Positions 7,817 to 16,126 of a stretch of DNA of 64,000 bases are shown piece by piece. Origin of the DNA: Arenibacter catalasegens. Lineage in GTDB: Bacteria; Bacteroidota; Bacteroidia; Flavobacteriales; Flavobacteriaceae. The stretch spans positions 1-64,000 of the forward strand of contig NZ_PHQQ01000014.1 of the NCBI RefSeq assembly GCF_002909235.1. The letters run 5' to 3'. The notes under the pieces are model-generated. The model was not told where the DNA came from. It searched no databases and saw only the letters and a program-made list of their open reading frames with translations. A program made the position numbers and the translations under genes. Positions within the stretch are counted from its first letter, which is position 1. Each line of letters opens with the position of its first letter.

Positions 7817-9385
7817 ATGGCAGGAGGAAAAGCAACACCACGTCAGAAGATGATCAACCTAATGTACTTGATTTTCATCGCGATGTTGGCCCTAAATATG
7901 GGAAAAGAAGTTCTATCGGCTTTCGGTCTTATGAACGAAAAGTTAGAAGCTTCTAACATAAAAACCACGGAAAACAATACGGCTTTCTTAAGTGGTCTTG
8001 AAACTAAGGCATCTGAAAATGCTGAGAAATTTGGCCCTCTTCTAGAAGACGCCAAGAAGATAAAGGAATTGTCTTTTGAGTATTACCTATATTTGGAAAA
8101 CTTGAAAAAAGAGATGATGGCCGATGTTGAGGATCCAAAAGATTATCAAATAATGGATAAAACCGATTATTTGGACCAAAAGTTTTTCCAAGGAGACCAA
8201 CTTGGAGCGGATGGAAAAGAATTTTTGGATCGCTTAGTTAACTATCGCACACAAATTGCAGGTGTTATGCCAGCTGAACTGGAGTCTGTAAAGTCTTCTG
8301 TTAAGAGTAGGTTTGAAACCGGTGATGAAAACGGTAAAGTTGAAAAAAGGGATGGTTCCAAACAAGATTGGTTGAACTATAACTTTGAAGGCTATCCTTT
8401 AGTGGCATCATTGACTAAAATCACTTCGCTTCAAGCTGACATTAAGGCTACCGAAGAAGATGCATTAAAAGCTATGCTTCAAGGTCAATTGAGTAGTGAG
8501 GTTTCCATGACCAATTACACCACCTTATTGGAGCAAGAAAAATCTGCTTTTTATGCAGGTGAAAAGTTTGCCGGTAATATTGTATTGGGTCGTAAAGATG
8601 CAACTACAAAGCCTAATGAAGTTAATTTAACGCTTGATGGTAGAAAGTTGAGCGAAGGTTCTGATTATGTGATCGAGGACGGTAAGGTTAGATTAACGAT
8701 TAGTGCAGGAAGTGCAGGAGATCATAAAATAGCTGGTAATCTAGTATTTATGCAAGATGGAGAGCGTACGGAAGTGCCAGTATCCTCAACATTTGCAACT
8801 ATTACCAAGCCAAACGCTGCTGTAATTTCAGCTGATAAAATGAATGTGGTATACCGTGGGGTTTCTAACCCGATTACTATATCCATTCCTGGTATTCCTG
8901 ATAATAATGTTTCTGCATCGGCTCCCGGGCTTAGTAAGCAAAGTGGAAGTAAATATGCTATGAATCCTGGTACAGGAAGAACTGTTTCCATTACTGCTTC
9001 AGGTAAGTTGCCTGATGGACAAATGATTAAAACTTCTTCTGAGTTCAGAATTAAGGATATTCCAAGACCTTCAGGTTCCGTAAGAGGAGAATCCGGAAGT
9101 GCAAAAATGGGAAAAAACAACCTAGAGATTTCTACAATAGGAGCGTTGCTGGAAGATTTTGATTTCGACCTTAACCTTGCGGTTAGCGGATTTAAATTTA
9201 AAGTACCAGGGCAACCAACGGTAGATGTAAATGGTAACAAATTGGACGCAAGAGCTAAGTCGGCCCTTAAAAGAGCAGGCCGTGGAGATGCTGTTCAGAT
9301 ATTTGATATTGAAGCCTATATTACAAACAATAAAGGCTATAAGCTTAAAAAGGTGTCTCCAGTAGTTGTGGAGATAACAAACTAG
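7817..9385 (+). CDS. gldM: T9SS motor/periplasmic shaft protein GldM
   Basis: 522 residues. A short cytoplasmic N-terminus with Arg9 (the residue that contacts the membrane glutamate of GldL) precedes one transmembrane helix, INLMYLIFIAMLALNMGKE. A long periplasmic region follows: helical D1 to about residue 220, then beta-rich D2-D4 domains ending in VSPVVVEITN. GldM transmits torque from GldL across the periplasm to the GldK/GldN ring. The length matches the family. It is co-directional with gldL and is followed by an unusual hairpin before gldN. Confidence 0.96.
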   Translation: MAGGKATPRQKMINLMYLIFIAMLALNMGKEVLSAFGLMNEKLEASNIKTTENNTAFLSGLETKASENAEKFGPLLEDAKKIKELSFEYYLYLENLKKEMMADVEDPKDYQIMDKTDYLDQKFFQGDQLGADGKEFLDRLVNYRTQIAGVMPAELESVKSSVKSRFETGDENGKVEKRDGSKQDWLNYNFEGYPLVASLTKITSLQADIKATEEDALKAMLQGQLSSEVSMTNYTTLLEQEKSAFYAGEKFAGNIVLGRKDATTKPNEVNLTLDGRKLSEGSDYVIEDGKVRLTISAGSAGDHKIAGNLVFMQDGERTEVPVSSTFATITKPNAAVISADKMNVVYRGVSNPITISIPGIPDNNVSASAPGLSKQSGSKYAMNPGTGRTVSITASGKLPDGQMIKTSSEFRIKDIPRPSGSVRGESGSAKMGKNNLEISTIGALLEDFDFDLNLAVSGFKFKVPGQPTVDVNGNKLDARAKSALKRAGRGDAVQIFDIEAYITNNKGYKLKKVSPVVVEITN

Positions 9386-9400
9386 TAAAAATGTTGTGAA

Positions 9401-9439
9401 ATTGGCCATGGCAAATAACGAATATTTACCATGGCCAAT
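9401..9439 (+). other. Stable hairpin between gldM and gldN
   Basis: The arms ATTGGCCATGG (9401-9411) and CCATGGCCAAT (9429-9439) are perfectly complementary. The pairing extends inward by four more AT pairs after one C/A mismatch. No T tract follows the stem. The 109-base gap to gldN is the longest in the gld block, so the hairpin could act in transcript processing, stability or partial termination. Confidence 0.7.
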
Positions 9440-9494
9440 TACACCAGTCTACTGAAGAACTGGGCTGAGGATTAAAAATAATAAATGTAAACAG

Positions 9495-10397
9495 ATGAAT
9501 TGGAAAAATGTTTTATTAATTGGAGTAGTGGTCCTGTTACCGTTGTCTATTTCCGCCCAGGCTAATATCTTGAATGCCAAGTTGCCGACGGAAATAGGAA
9601 AAAAGACGGAGGCTCAGATAGCGAAAGACAATGACGGTCCTTTACCATACGCCTATGTGGACGACAGGGATATACTCTGGTCCAAAACCATATGGGAAAT
9701 AATCGACTTGGATGAGCGTATTAATTTTCCGCTATATTATCCTTTGGATACCATTGATATTGGTCCGGACAGAAGGTCGTTGTACGACGTTTTGATCAAG
9801 AACATCAAAAATGGTACACTGGAAGATGTATATGTAGATTCTTACTTTACCGAAAAAAGAAAGTTCAGCGATTTGGCCGCTACTTTGCAAAAAGTGGATA
9901 CCACAGATTATGGTTACGAGCAATATAATGCAGGAGAACCAATTTCTCCCGAATATATTAATCGTAGGAATCTTACAGCTGCCGATTTGGAAGAGTACCT
10001 TGTAAAAGGAATCTGGTATTTCGACAAAAGACAGGGAGAGTTAAAATACCGATTGTTGGGTATTGCTCCCGTAGCTCCGGATGTTAACTTTATAGATGAT
10101 GAGTCTATGGATTTGGCCGAGGCAAAAGTTCCATTGTTCTGGGTATGGTATCCTAGTGCAAGACAAATATTACATGAGGCTAAAGTGTTTAACCAACGAA
10201 ATTCTGCACAGCCCATCTCCTTTGATATGTTGTTGAATGCTAGAAGATTCAATGCTACTATCTATAAAGAGGATAATGTGTATGGAGACCGTGAGGTTAA
10301 GGATTATATAGCTGATAATGCCTTGTTCCAATTATTGGAATCCAAGCGTATTAAAGAGGTTATCCGAGATAAGGAGCAAGATATGTGGGCCTACTAG
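9495..10397 (+). CDS. gldN: T9SS/gliding protein GldN
   Basis: 300 residues. The signal peptide MNWKNVLLIGVVVLLPLSISA is cleaved before QANIL. The mature part carries the GldN/PorN signature, including DRDILWSKTIWEIIDL, YYPLDT, GIWYFDKRQGELKYRLLGIAP and PLFWVWYPSARQILHEA. GldN is the periplasmic partner of GldK in the outer-membrane-associated ring of the type IX secretion system. It is the last gene of the block. A strong terminator at 10429-10460 closes the unit. Confidence 0.95.
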   Translation: MNWKNVLLIGVVVLLPLSISAQANILNAKLPTEIGKKTEAQIAKDNDGPLPYAYVDDRDILWSKTIWEIIDLDERINFPLYYPLDTIDIGPDRRSLYDVLIKNIKNGTLEDVYVDSYFTEKRKFSDLAATLQKVDTTDYGYEQYNAGEPISPEYINRRNLTAADLEEYLVKGIWYFDKRQGELKYRLLGIAPVAPDVNFIDDESMDLAEAKVPLFWVWYPSARQILHEAKVFNQRNSAQPISFDMLLNARRFNATIYKEDNVYGDREVKDYIADNALFQLLESKRIKEVIRDKEQDMWAY

Positions 10398-10428
10398 CCT
10401 TAATAATATTCCAATTCACATAAAGCAG

Positions 10429-10460
10429 AGCGCCACATCATATGATGTGGCGCTTCCTTT
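10429..10460 (+). terminator. Rho-independent terminator after gldN
   Basis: AGCGCCACATCAT and ATGATGTGGCGCT form a perfect 13-base palindrome (10429-10454), followed by TCCTTTTT. It lies 31 bases after the gldN stop and ends the topA-gldN block. Confidence 0.85.
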
Positions 10461-10571
10461 TTGCCCATTATCGACAAAGGTTTTGTATCATGAATGGGGT
10501 GTGGATTGAGGCTCATTTTAGACGGATAATGATTAATATTTCAATTTCATGAAGAATTGGAATTCCTTCTC

Positions 10572-10579
10572 TACTTTTG
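10572..10579 (+). promoter_or_regulatory. -7 box for FAD oxidoreductase gene
   Basis: TACTTTTG matches TAnnTTTG but lies only four bases before the ATG at 10584. The transcript would be leaderless or nearly so. No well-spaced -33 TTTG is visible. Confidence 0.35.
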
Positions 10580-10583
10580 CATC

Positions 10584-11639
10584 ATGTTAGATTATTTAAT
10601 TGTGGGCCTAGGCTTGGCCGGCATTTCTTTTTGCGAAGTTTTGGAAGGGAATGGAAAGTCGTTCAAGGTGGTCAGTGATGATTCCCAAACTTCTTCGGTG
10701 GTGGCAGGTGGTCTGTACAATCCGGTTACCCTTAAGCGATTTACCTTGGCTTGGAATGCCAAGGATCAATTGGAACTGGCGCTTCCTTTCTATGCCCAAT
10801 TGGAAAAGAAGCTAAAAGTGCAATTGGATTACAAAATTCCTATCCTTAGGCGTTTTGCCACTATAACTGAACAGAACCTTTGGTTCGAAGCTTCGGATAA
10901 GCCTAATTTAAGTCACTTTATAGCCCCTAAAATATTGTCTAACCATAACCCTAACATCGAAGCGCCTTATGGCTACGGAGAAGTGTTGCACACGGGTAGG
11001 ATAGATACCTCGGTATTGGTGTCCCATTATACCCGATATCTGTTGGAACAAAATTTGATGCTCCAGGAAACATTCGATTTTGATGCCCTTAAGTTACGGG
11101 ATGGATATATGGAATACCGTGGTATAAATGCAAAAAAAATAGTGTTCTCAACAGGGTTTGGCATAAAAACTAATCCGTATTTCAATTATTTACCACTAAA
11201 TGGTACCAAAGGGGAACTGTTGACTATTAAGGCTCCAGCTTTAAAAGAGGATCGGGTTATAAAATCCTCGGTGTTTATAATTCCCATGGGCAATGATATG
11301 TATAGGGTAGGAGCTACCTATAAATGGAAAGATAAAAGCAATGTGCCTACCGAAGAAAGTAAACAAGAACTTCTGCAGAAATTGGATACCTTTTTAAAAT
11401 GTACCTATGAGGTTATTGATCATGTGGCTGGTATAAGGCCAACGGTAAGTGATAGGAAGCCACTTGTTGGTCGACATCCGGAACATGAAAATATGTATTT
11501 GCTCAACGGTTTAGGGTCTCGTGGGGTCATGATTGCTCCAATGGCTTCTCGACAGCTTTACGGCTTCATAGAAAAAGGGGAGGTCTTGGAGCCTGAAATG
11601 GACCTATCCCGTTTTACCAAAAAACATTTTAAGAATTAA
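10584..11639 (+). CDS. FAD-dependent oxidoreductase (DAO family)
   Basis: 351 residues when started at the ATG at 10584, which begins directly with the Rossmann dinucleotide fold MLDYLIVGLGLAGISF (GxGxxG). The frame is open from 10557, but the upstream codons lie in the promoter. The rest fits the D-amino-acid oxidase/glycine oxidase superfamily: GGLYNPVTLKRF after the FAD fold, LNGTKGELLTIKAP, then IRPTVSDRKPLVGRHPE and LNGLGSRGVMIAPM near the C-terminus for the flavin-contacting loop. The substrate cannot be told. The 3' end overlaps the convergent DUF983 gene by 11 bases. Confidence 0.88.
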   Translation: MLDYLIVGLGLAGISFCEVLEGNGKSFKVVSDDSQTSSVVAGGLYNPVTLKRFTLAWNAKDQLELALPFYAQLEKKLKVQLDYKIPILRRFATITEQNLWFEASDKPNLSHFIAPKILSNHNPNIEAPYGYGEVLHTGRIDTSVLVSHYTRYLLEQNLMLQETFDFDALKLRDGYMEYRGINAKKIVFSTGFGIKTNPYFNYLPLNGTKGELLTIKAPALKEDRVIKSSVFIIPMGNDMYRVGATYKWKDKSNVPTEESKQELLQKLDTFLKCTYEVIDHVAGIRPTVSDRKPLVGRHPEHENMYLLNGLGSRGVMIAPMASRQLYGFIEKGEVLEPEMDLSRFTKKHFKN

Positions 11640-12018
11640 CCTTTGCGGCCTTAGGGTCGTATTTTACAAAGAAATTAATCCATATATTTCGCGAAACTCG
11701 AATAATAAAAGGCATTAGGATTACCATGATAACAATTATGGCAATAAAGGTTTGAATCAATGAAGCCTTAAAGATTACAAATGCAATAATGAAGGTGGCC
11801 ACAGCAAATGCAACACCAACACCATAGCTAACATACATGGCACCATAAAAAAAGGAAGGCTCAATTTTATATTTTGTACCACAGTGCGAACAACGTTCGT
11901 TCATCTTAAAGACATTTCCAATATTATAGGGGTTTTTATCCTTATACATGCTCTCTTCGTGACATTTAGGACAAGTTCCTGTTAAAATGCTGTTGAGTTT
12001 GTTTCCTTTTTTTAACAT
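11629..12018 (-). CDS. DUF983 zinc-ribbon membrane protein
   Basis: 129 residues from the ATG at 12018 (MLKKGNKLNSILTGTC). A more upstream ATG at 12045 is open, but a -7 box at 12035-12042 sits inside that extension, so the later start is preferred. Two CxxC pairs (CPKCHEE and CSHCGTKY) form a small zinc ribbon. Two hydrophobic helices follow (about residues 60-105). This is the DUF983 family, of unknown function, widespread in Bacteroidota and Alphaproteobacteria. It is transcribed toward the FAD oxidoreductase and away from the ABC-F gene. Confidence 0.88.
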   Translation of the reverse strand: MLKKGNKLNSILTGTCPKCHEESMYKDKNPYNIGNVFKMNERCSHCGTKYKIEPSFFYGAMYVSYGVGVAFAVATFIIAFVIFKASLIQTFIAIIVIMVILMPFIIRVSRNIWINFFVKYDPKAAKVNS

Positions 12019-12034
12019 TTGCAAAAAGTTTCTG

Positions 12035-12042
12035 CAAAAGTA
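12035..12042 (-). promoter_or_regulatory. -7 box for the DUF983 gene
   Basis: Read on the minus strand this is TACTTTTG, a match to TAnnTTTG, 16 bases before the chosen ATG at 12018. It decides the start codon of the DUF983 gene. Confidence 0.5.
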
Positions 12043-12082
12043 CATTTTGTAGAGTTAATCAATGTAACACTAGTCACAATAT

Positions 12083-13999
12083 ATGCTTAATATCCATAAC
12101 CTCTCCGTTGCTTTTGGAGGAGAATACTTATTTGAAGCAATATCTTTCCGTTTAAATTCAGGTGACCGCGTTGGTCTTATTGGAAAAAACGGGGCAGGTA
12201 AATCTACCCTATTGAAAATTTTATCAAAGGATATGCCCATAGATTCAGGAACTATAGCCTCTGATAAAGATATTAAAATGGGGTTCTTAAGGCAGGATAT
12301 CGATTTTGATCTGGGTAGAACCGTACAGGAAGAAGCCCATCAAGCATTCGTGGAAATAAAAGCTTTAGAGCTTAGGTTGGACGAAATTAATCACCAGCTG
12401 GCCGAGCGGACAGATTATGAAAGTGAGGAGTATAATCAATTGATTATTGATTTGAACGATGTAACTCATCATTATGAAATATTGGGCGGTTACAACTATC
12501 AGGGAGAAACTGAAAAAGTACTATTGGGTCTTGGTTTTAAACGTGAGAATTTTGATCGTAAAACAGAGACTTTTTCCGGTGGTTGGCGGATGAGGATAGA
12601 GTTGGCCAAGTTGTTGTTACAGAGCAATGATGTGCTGTTGTTGGATGAGCCAACAAACCACTTGGATATTGAATCCATTATATGGCTGGAGAACTATTTG
12701 AAAAATTATACCGGTGGTGTAATGATTGTATCGCACGATAAAATGTTTTTGGACAATGTTACCAACCGAACTATAGAAATATCCTTGGGACGGATCTATG
12801 ACTACAGTAAACCTTACTCCCAATACTTGGTGCTGCGTAATGAAATTAAACAGCAACAGTTAAATGCCCAGAAAAATCAAGAAAAGGAAATTCAACAGGC
12901 CGAAAGGTTAATTGAAAAATTTAGGGCCAAGTCTACAAAGGCTTCCATGGCACAGTCCTTGATCAAAAAGCTCGATAGAATGGAGCGAATAGAGGTTGAT
13001 GAGGATGATAATAGTGTAATGAATTTGAGATTTCAAATTTCTGTGACTCCAGGTAAGGTGGTTACGGAAATTGAAGGTTTGGCCAAGAGTTATGGTGATA
13101 ACCATGTTTTAAAGGGTATAGATCTTTTAATAGAACGAGATTCCAAGACTGCTTTTGTAGGCCAAAATGGACAGGGCAAATCTACCTTAGCCAAAATAAT
13201 GGTAGGGGATTTGGACCATAAAGGGCATTTAAAACTGGGACATAATGTACAGATAGGTTACTTTGCACAAAATCAAGCGGAATATTTGGATGGCGAAAAG
13301 ACTGTTTTGGATACTATGATTGATGCTGCCAATGAGAAAAACAGAAGTAAGGTAAGGGATATTCTAGGCTCTTTTTTGTTTAGGGGAGATGAGGTTGATA
13401 AATATGTACGGGTCCTTTCCGGAGGTGAGCGCAACAGGTTGGCCCTAGCTAAAATGCTCCTACAACCCTTTAATGTGTTGGTGATGGATGAGCCTACGAA
13501 CCACTTGGACATCAAATCTAAAAATGTACTAAAGCAAGCGCTTCAGAATTTTGACGGAACATTGATTTTGGTGAGTCACGATAGGGATTTTTTACAGGGG
13601 CTTACCAATAAAGTGTATGAATTTAAAGATGGTAATATTAAAGAATATCTTGGGGATATCGACTTCTATTTGGAACAGAGAAAGGTCGAGGATTTTCGAG
13701 CAATAGAAAAAAAACAAACCGTAGTCCAAAAGAAGGAAAAGCCCAAGGATAGACATGTTAATTTCGAAGATCAAAAAAAGATAAAATCCCTAAAAAACAG
13801 GCTAAGTTCAGCGGAAAGTGACATATCCAAGCTGGAAAAGGAGATTGCAGGTATAGATCATGACTTACTTATGAATTATGATACTACCATTGCAAAATCC
13901 AATTTTTTCGATACCTATCAGAAGAAAAAAAAGAGTCTTGAAAAACTAATGAAAACTTGGGAAAATATTACCATGGAACTTGAAGCGATTGCTTTGTAG
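12083..13999 (+). CDS. ABC-F family ATPase
   Basis: 638 residues with two ATP-binding cassettes and no membrane segment. Cassette 1 has Walker A GKNGAGKST near residue 36, signature FSGGWRMR and Walker B LLLDEPTNHLD. Cassette 2 has GQNGQGKST near residue 360, LSGGERNR and VLVMDEPTNHLD. A charged linker joins them, and a lysine-rich coiled coil follows from about residue 555. ABC-F proteins bind the ribosomal E site and act in translation or antibiotic protection. The C-terminal coiled coil resembles the Uup/YdiF subgroups, but I cannot separate a housekeeping role from resistance. It diverges from the DUF983 gene. Confidence 0.93.
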   Translation: MLNIHNLSVAFGGEYLFEAISFRLNSGDRVGLIGKNGAGKSTLLKILSKDMPIDSGTIASDKDIKMGFLRQDIDFDLGRTVQEEAHQAFVEIKALELRLDEINHQLAERTDYESEEYNQLIIDLNDVTHHYEILGGYNYQGETEKVLLGLGFKRENFDRKTETFSGGWRMRIELAKLLLQSNDVLLLDEPTNHLDIESIIWLENYLKNYTGGVMIVSHDKMFLDNVTNRTIEISLGRIYDYSKPYSQYLVLRNEIKQQQLNAQKNQEKEIQQAERLIEKFRAKSTKASMAQSLIKKLDRMERIEVDEDDNSVMNLRFQISVTPGKVVTEIEGLAKSYGDNHVLKGIDLLIERDSKTAFVGQNGQGKSTLAKIMVGDLDHKGHLKLGHNVQIGYFAQNQAEYLDGEKTVLDTMIDAANEKNRSKVRDILGSFLFRGDEVDKYVRVLSGGERNRLALAKMLLQPFNVLVMDEPTNHLDIKSKNVLKQALQNFDGTLILVSHDRDFLQGLTNKVYEFKDGNIKEYLGDIDFYLEQRKVEDFRAIEKKQTVVQKKEKPKDRHVNFEDQKKIKSLKNRLSSAESDISKLEKEIAGIDHDLLMNYDTTIAKSNFFDTYQKKKKSLEKLMKTWENITMELEAIAL

Positions 14000-14088
14000 G
14001 AAAAATAATCCAAAGAGTTAAATTTCTTTCACCACAACTTTTCGCACTTTCACAACATAAATAGCACTTTTAGGCTTATTTCGTCGAG

Positions 14089-14096
14089 TATTTTTG
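14089..14096 (+). promoter_or_regulatory. -7 box upstream of the LRR gene pair
   Basis: TATTTTTG fits TAnnTTTG and is followed by GC. It lies about 80 bases before the first LRR gene, within the otherwise gene-free gap 14000-14176. Confidence 0.4.
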
Positions 14097-14176
14097 CGAC
14101 TTATCGAACAATAATCTTATTTTGTAGGGTAATTCTTAACCCTTAAAGGGGTAATAGTTGGATAATATTGAAAAAT

Positions 14177-15055
14177 ATGAAAAAAGGCGTACTAATGCTC
14201 TTTATGGTTGTTGTTGGGCAATTTTTGTCAGGACAGGTTTCTAATCTGGAGAAAAATGCCTTAATAGACCTATATAATAGTGCTAATGGTGATTCTTGGA
14301 CCAATAGTTGGGACCTGAACAGTCCTGTTTCCTCATGGGAGGGCGTAAAGCTTGAGAACAATAAGGTGGTTACTATTAATTTAATGAATAACAACCTTAG
14401 TGGAAGCTTGCCTAATTCAATAGGTAACCTAGTTAATTTAAAAGTTTTGAACCTCGCTTTGAATAAAATTAGTGGGGATATTCCTGAAAGTACAACGCAA
14501 TTAAAAAAATTGGTTGTACTTAGATTGGGTAAGAATAAAATTACCGGTAGAATTCCTGAAAATATCGGGGATTTGGAAAAGCTGGCGGTTTTGGATTTGT
14601 TTTATAACAACCTTACCGGGGAATTGCCGGTTAGTTTGGGAAATATTAAAAAACTAGAGGTAGTATTACTTTCACATAACGGATTAAGCGGTTCTATTCC
14701 ATTGTCATTTGGAAATTTGAAATATTTGGAACGATTGGAGTTGGCAGATAACAATTTTGATGGTGTAGTACCGGAAAATTTGGTTAAGCTTACCCATCTG
14801 AAAATGCTGGTTTTGGCAGAAAATAATTTTAAGGGAGATTTTCCAGAAGATATCTTGAACCTTCCTAGTCTTGAATTGGTCCAACTTCAGAATAACAGAT
14901 TTGGTAAACATGATTTTAACGGTGATACCGCCGTTGATAGGTTGGCCCTTTTTGATTTTGATGGGAGAAATAATAAAATCTTTGACATTGATAAATTAAA
15001 TAGTGATAAGGACGTTAGAACGGCTGAAACACGCTTTGAGGATGGTATTGATTAA
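14177..15055 (+). CDS. Secreted leucine-rich-repeat protein, copy 1
   Basis: 292 residues from the ATG at 14177 (MKKGVLMLFMVVVGQFLSGQ, a Sec signal peptide). A cap motif ALIDLYNSANGDSWTNSW precedes about seven leucine-rich repeats of plant type, about 24 residues each, with the pattern LxxLxLxxNxLxGxIPxxxGNLxxL (for example LNLALNKISGDIPES and LDLFYNNLTGELP). These repeats form a curved solenoid for protein or glycan binding. No type IX sorting domain is visible at the C-terminus, which ends in a short acidic tail. The next gene starts 16 bases downstream and is a paralogue, so the two form one transcript. Confidence 0.88.
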   Translation: MKKGVLMLFMVVVGQFLSGQVSNLEKNALIDLYNSANGDSWTNSWDLNSPVSSWEGVKLENNKVVTINLMNNNLSGSLPNSIGNLVNLKVLNLALNKISGDIPESTTQLKKLVVLRLGKNKITGRIPENIGDLEKLAVLDLFYNNLTGELPVSLGNIKKLEVVLLSHNGLSGSIPLSFGNLKYLERLELADNNFDGVVPENLVKLTHLKMLVLAENNFKGDFPEDILNLPSLELVQLQNNRFGKHDFNGDTAVDRLALFDFDGRNNKIFDIDKLNSDKDVRTAETRFEDGID

Positions 15056-15071
15056 AAAAAATATAGATAAT

Positions 15072-15974
15072 ATGTTACAACTAAAATTAAGAAATACAGG
15101 GTCTTTGGTACTGGTTATATTTTGCCTGTTATGTACAGCTGCGGTTAATGCCATAGTACCAAAAAACGAGACAAAAGTGCTATTGGAACTGTACAACGGT
15201 ACGCAAGGACAAAATTGGAATACTACCTGGGATGTTAATGCCCCGGTAAATACATGGTATGGAGTAACTGTGCAAAACGGCCATGTAGTGGAAATCAACC
15301 TTTTTAGGAATAACCTTGTGGGTAGTCTCCCTAAGAGTTTAGGTGAATTAAAGCACCTAGTACATTTAAACCTTGCGTTCAATACTATTAGCGGGGAGAT
15401 TCCAAAAAGTATTGCCGAGCTCAGTAAGTTGGAGGTTTTAAAATTGGAAATGAATAGGTTGGAAGGTGAAATACCATCTGAAATCGGAAATATGAAATCC
15501 TTGGAAAAACTGTCGGCTTTTAATAATTTCTTGTCAGGAAGAATACCCGAAAGTCTTGGGAATATCCAGACTCTAAAAGAGCTGAACTTGTCCAGTAATA
15601 ATCTAACTGGCCGCATACCAAATTCTTTGGGAGGACTTTCAAAACTGGAGACTTTGGGGCTTTTTGAAAATAAATTGTACGGTTCTATTCCTGGAGAATT
15701 GGGAAAATTGGATAAATTGAAGGAGTTGGTCTTGGCCAACAACGAGCTTGGTGGCGAAATTCCAAAGGAGTTTGGTCAATTGTCCAGCCTTAAGGTCCTT
15801 CAAATTCAAAATAATAATATTTTCTCATTCGAAAATATGGACAGTATGAATTCGGGTCAGTTCCTTGTATTTGATTACGATAAGAAGGTAGAAGAGGAGA
15901 ACAAGTATAAAGATTTTGATGTTATTAAAACTAGAATGGCAGATACGAAGTTTGAAGATGAAATGGAGGAATAA
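15072..15974 (+). CDS. Secreted leucine-rich-repeat protein, copy 2
   Basis: 300 residues from the ATG at 15072 (MLQLKLRNTGSLVLVIFCLL..., signal peptide ending near AAVNA). The frame extends back to 15003, but that part overlaps the previous gene and has no signal peptide. The architecture copies the upstream protein: cap ELYNGTQGQNWNTTWDVN, then LRR units such as LNLAFNTISGEIPKS, LKLEMNRLEGEIPSE and LNLSSNNLTGRIPNS. The C-terminal tail again ends acidic (TKFEDEMEE against TRFEDGID). The pair looks like an ancient tandem duplication. A terminator at 16008 ends the unit. Confidence 0.88.
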   Translation: MLQLKLRNTGSLVLVIFCLLCTAAVNAIVPKNETKVLLELYNGTQGQNWNTTWDVNAPVNTWYGVTVQNGHVVEINLFRNNLVGSLPKSLGELKHLVHLNLAFNTISGEIPKSIAELSKLEVLKLEMNRLEGEIPSEIGNMKSLEKLSAFNNFLSGRIPESLGNIQTLKELNLSSNNLTGRIPNSLGGLSKLETLGLFENKLYGSIPGELGKLDKLKELVLANNELGGEIPKEFGQLSSLKVLQIQNNNIFSFENMDSMNSGQFLVFDYDKKVEEENKYKDFDVIKTRMADTKFEDEMEE

Positions 15975-16007
15975 AATTGATTTAAAATTTAGTTGGTTTG
16001 GTTAGTG

Positions 16008-16032
16008 GGGATACAATGTGTATCCCTTTTTT
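16008..16032 (+). terminator. Rho-independent terminator after the LRR pair
   Basis: GGGATACA (16008-16015) and TGTATCCC (16019-16026) form an 8-base stem with a 3-base loop, followed by six T. Confidence 0.85.
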
Positions 16033-16092
16033 GTGTTATTAGTATTTTTGAACTTTAAGATACATTTAACAAAAGTCACTTAAACTTATAGA

Positions 16093-16100
16093 TAGTTTTG
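16093..16100 (+). promoter_or_regulatory. -7 box for the RND efflux operon
   Basis: TAGTTTTG matches TAnnTTTG and lies 26 bases before the adaptor ATG at 16127. A second match, TATTTTTG, is at 16043-16050. Either could serve. Confidence 0.45.
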
Positions 16101-16126
16101 CAATCAAACCAACTTACAGCCCTTTT

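Noticed and set aside
8722-9240. A 172-codon minus-strand frame inside gldM
   Set aside because: Antisense shadow; gldM is unambiguous here.
10318-10509. A 63-codon plus-strand frame across the end of gldN
   Set aside because: It overlaps gldN in another frame and runs through the terminator palindrome; no protein features.
14996-15742. A 248-codon minus-strand frame across the LRR genes
   Set aside because: An artefact of the periodic LRR coding pattern read in reverse.
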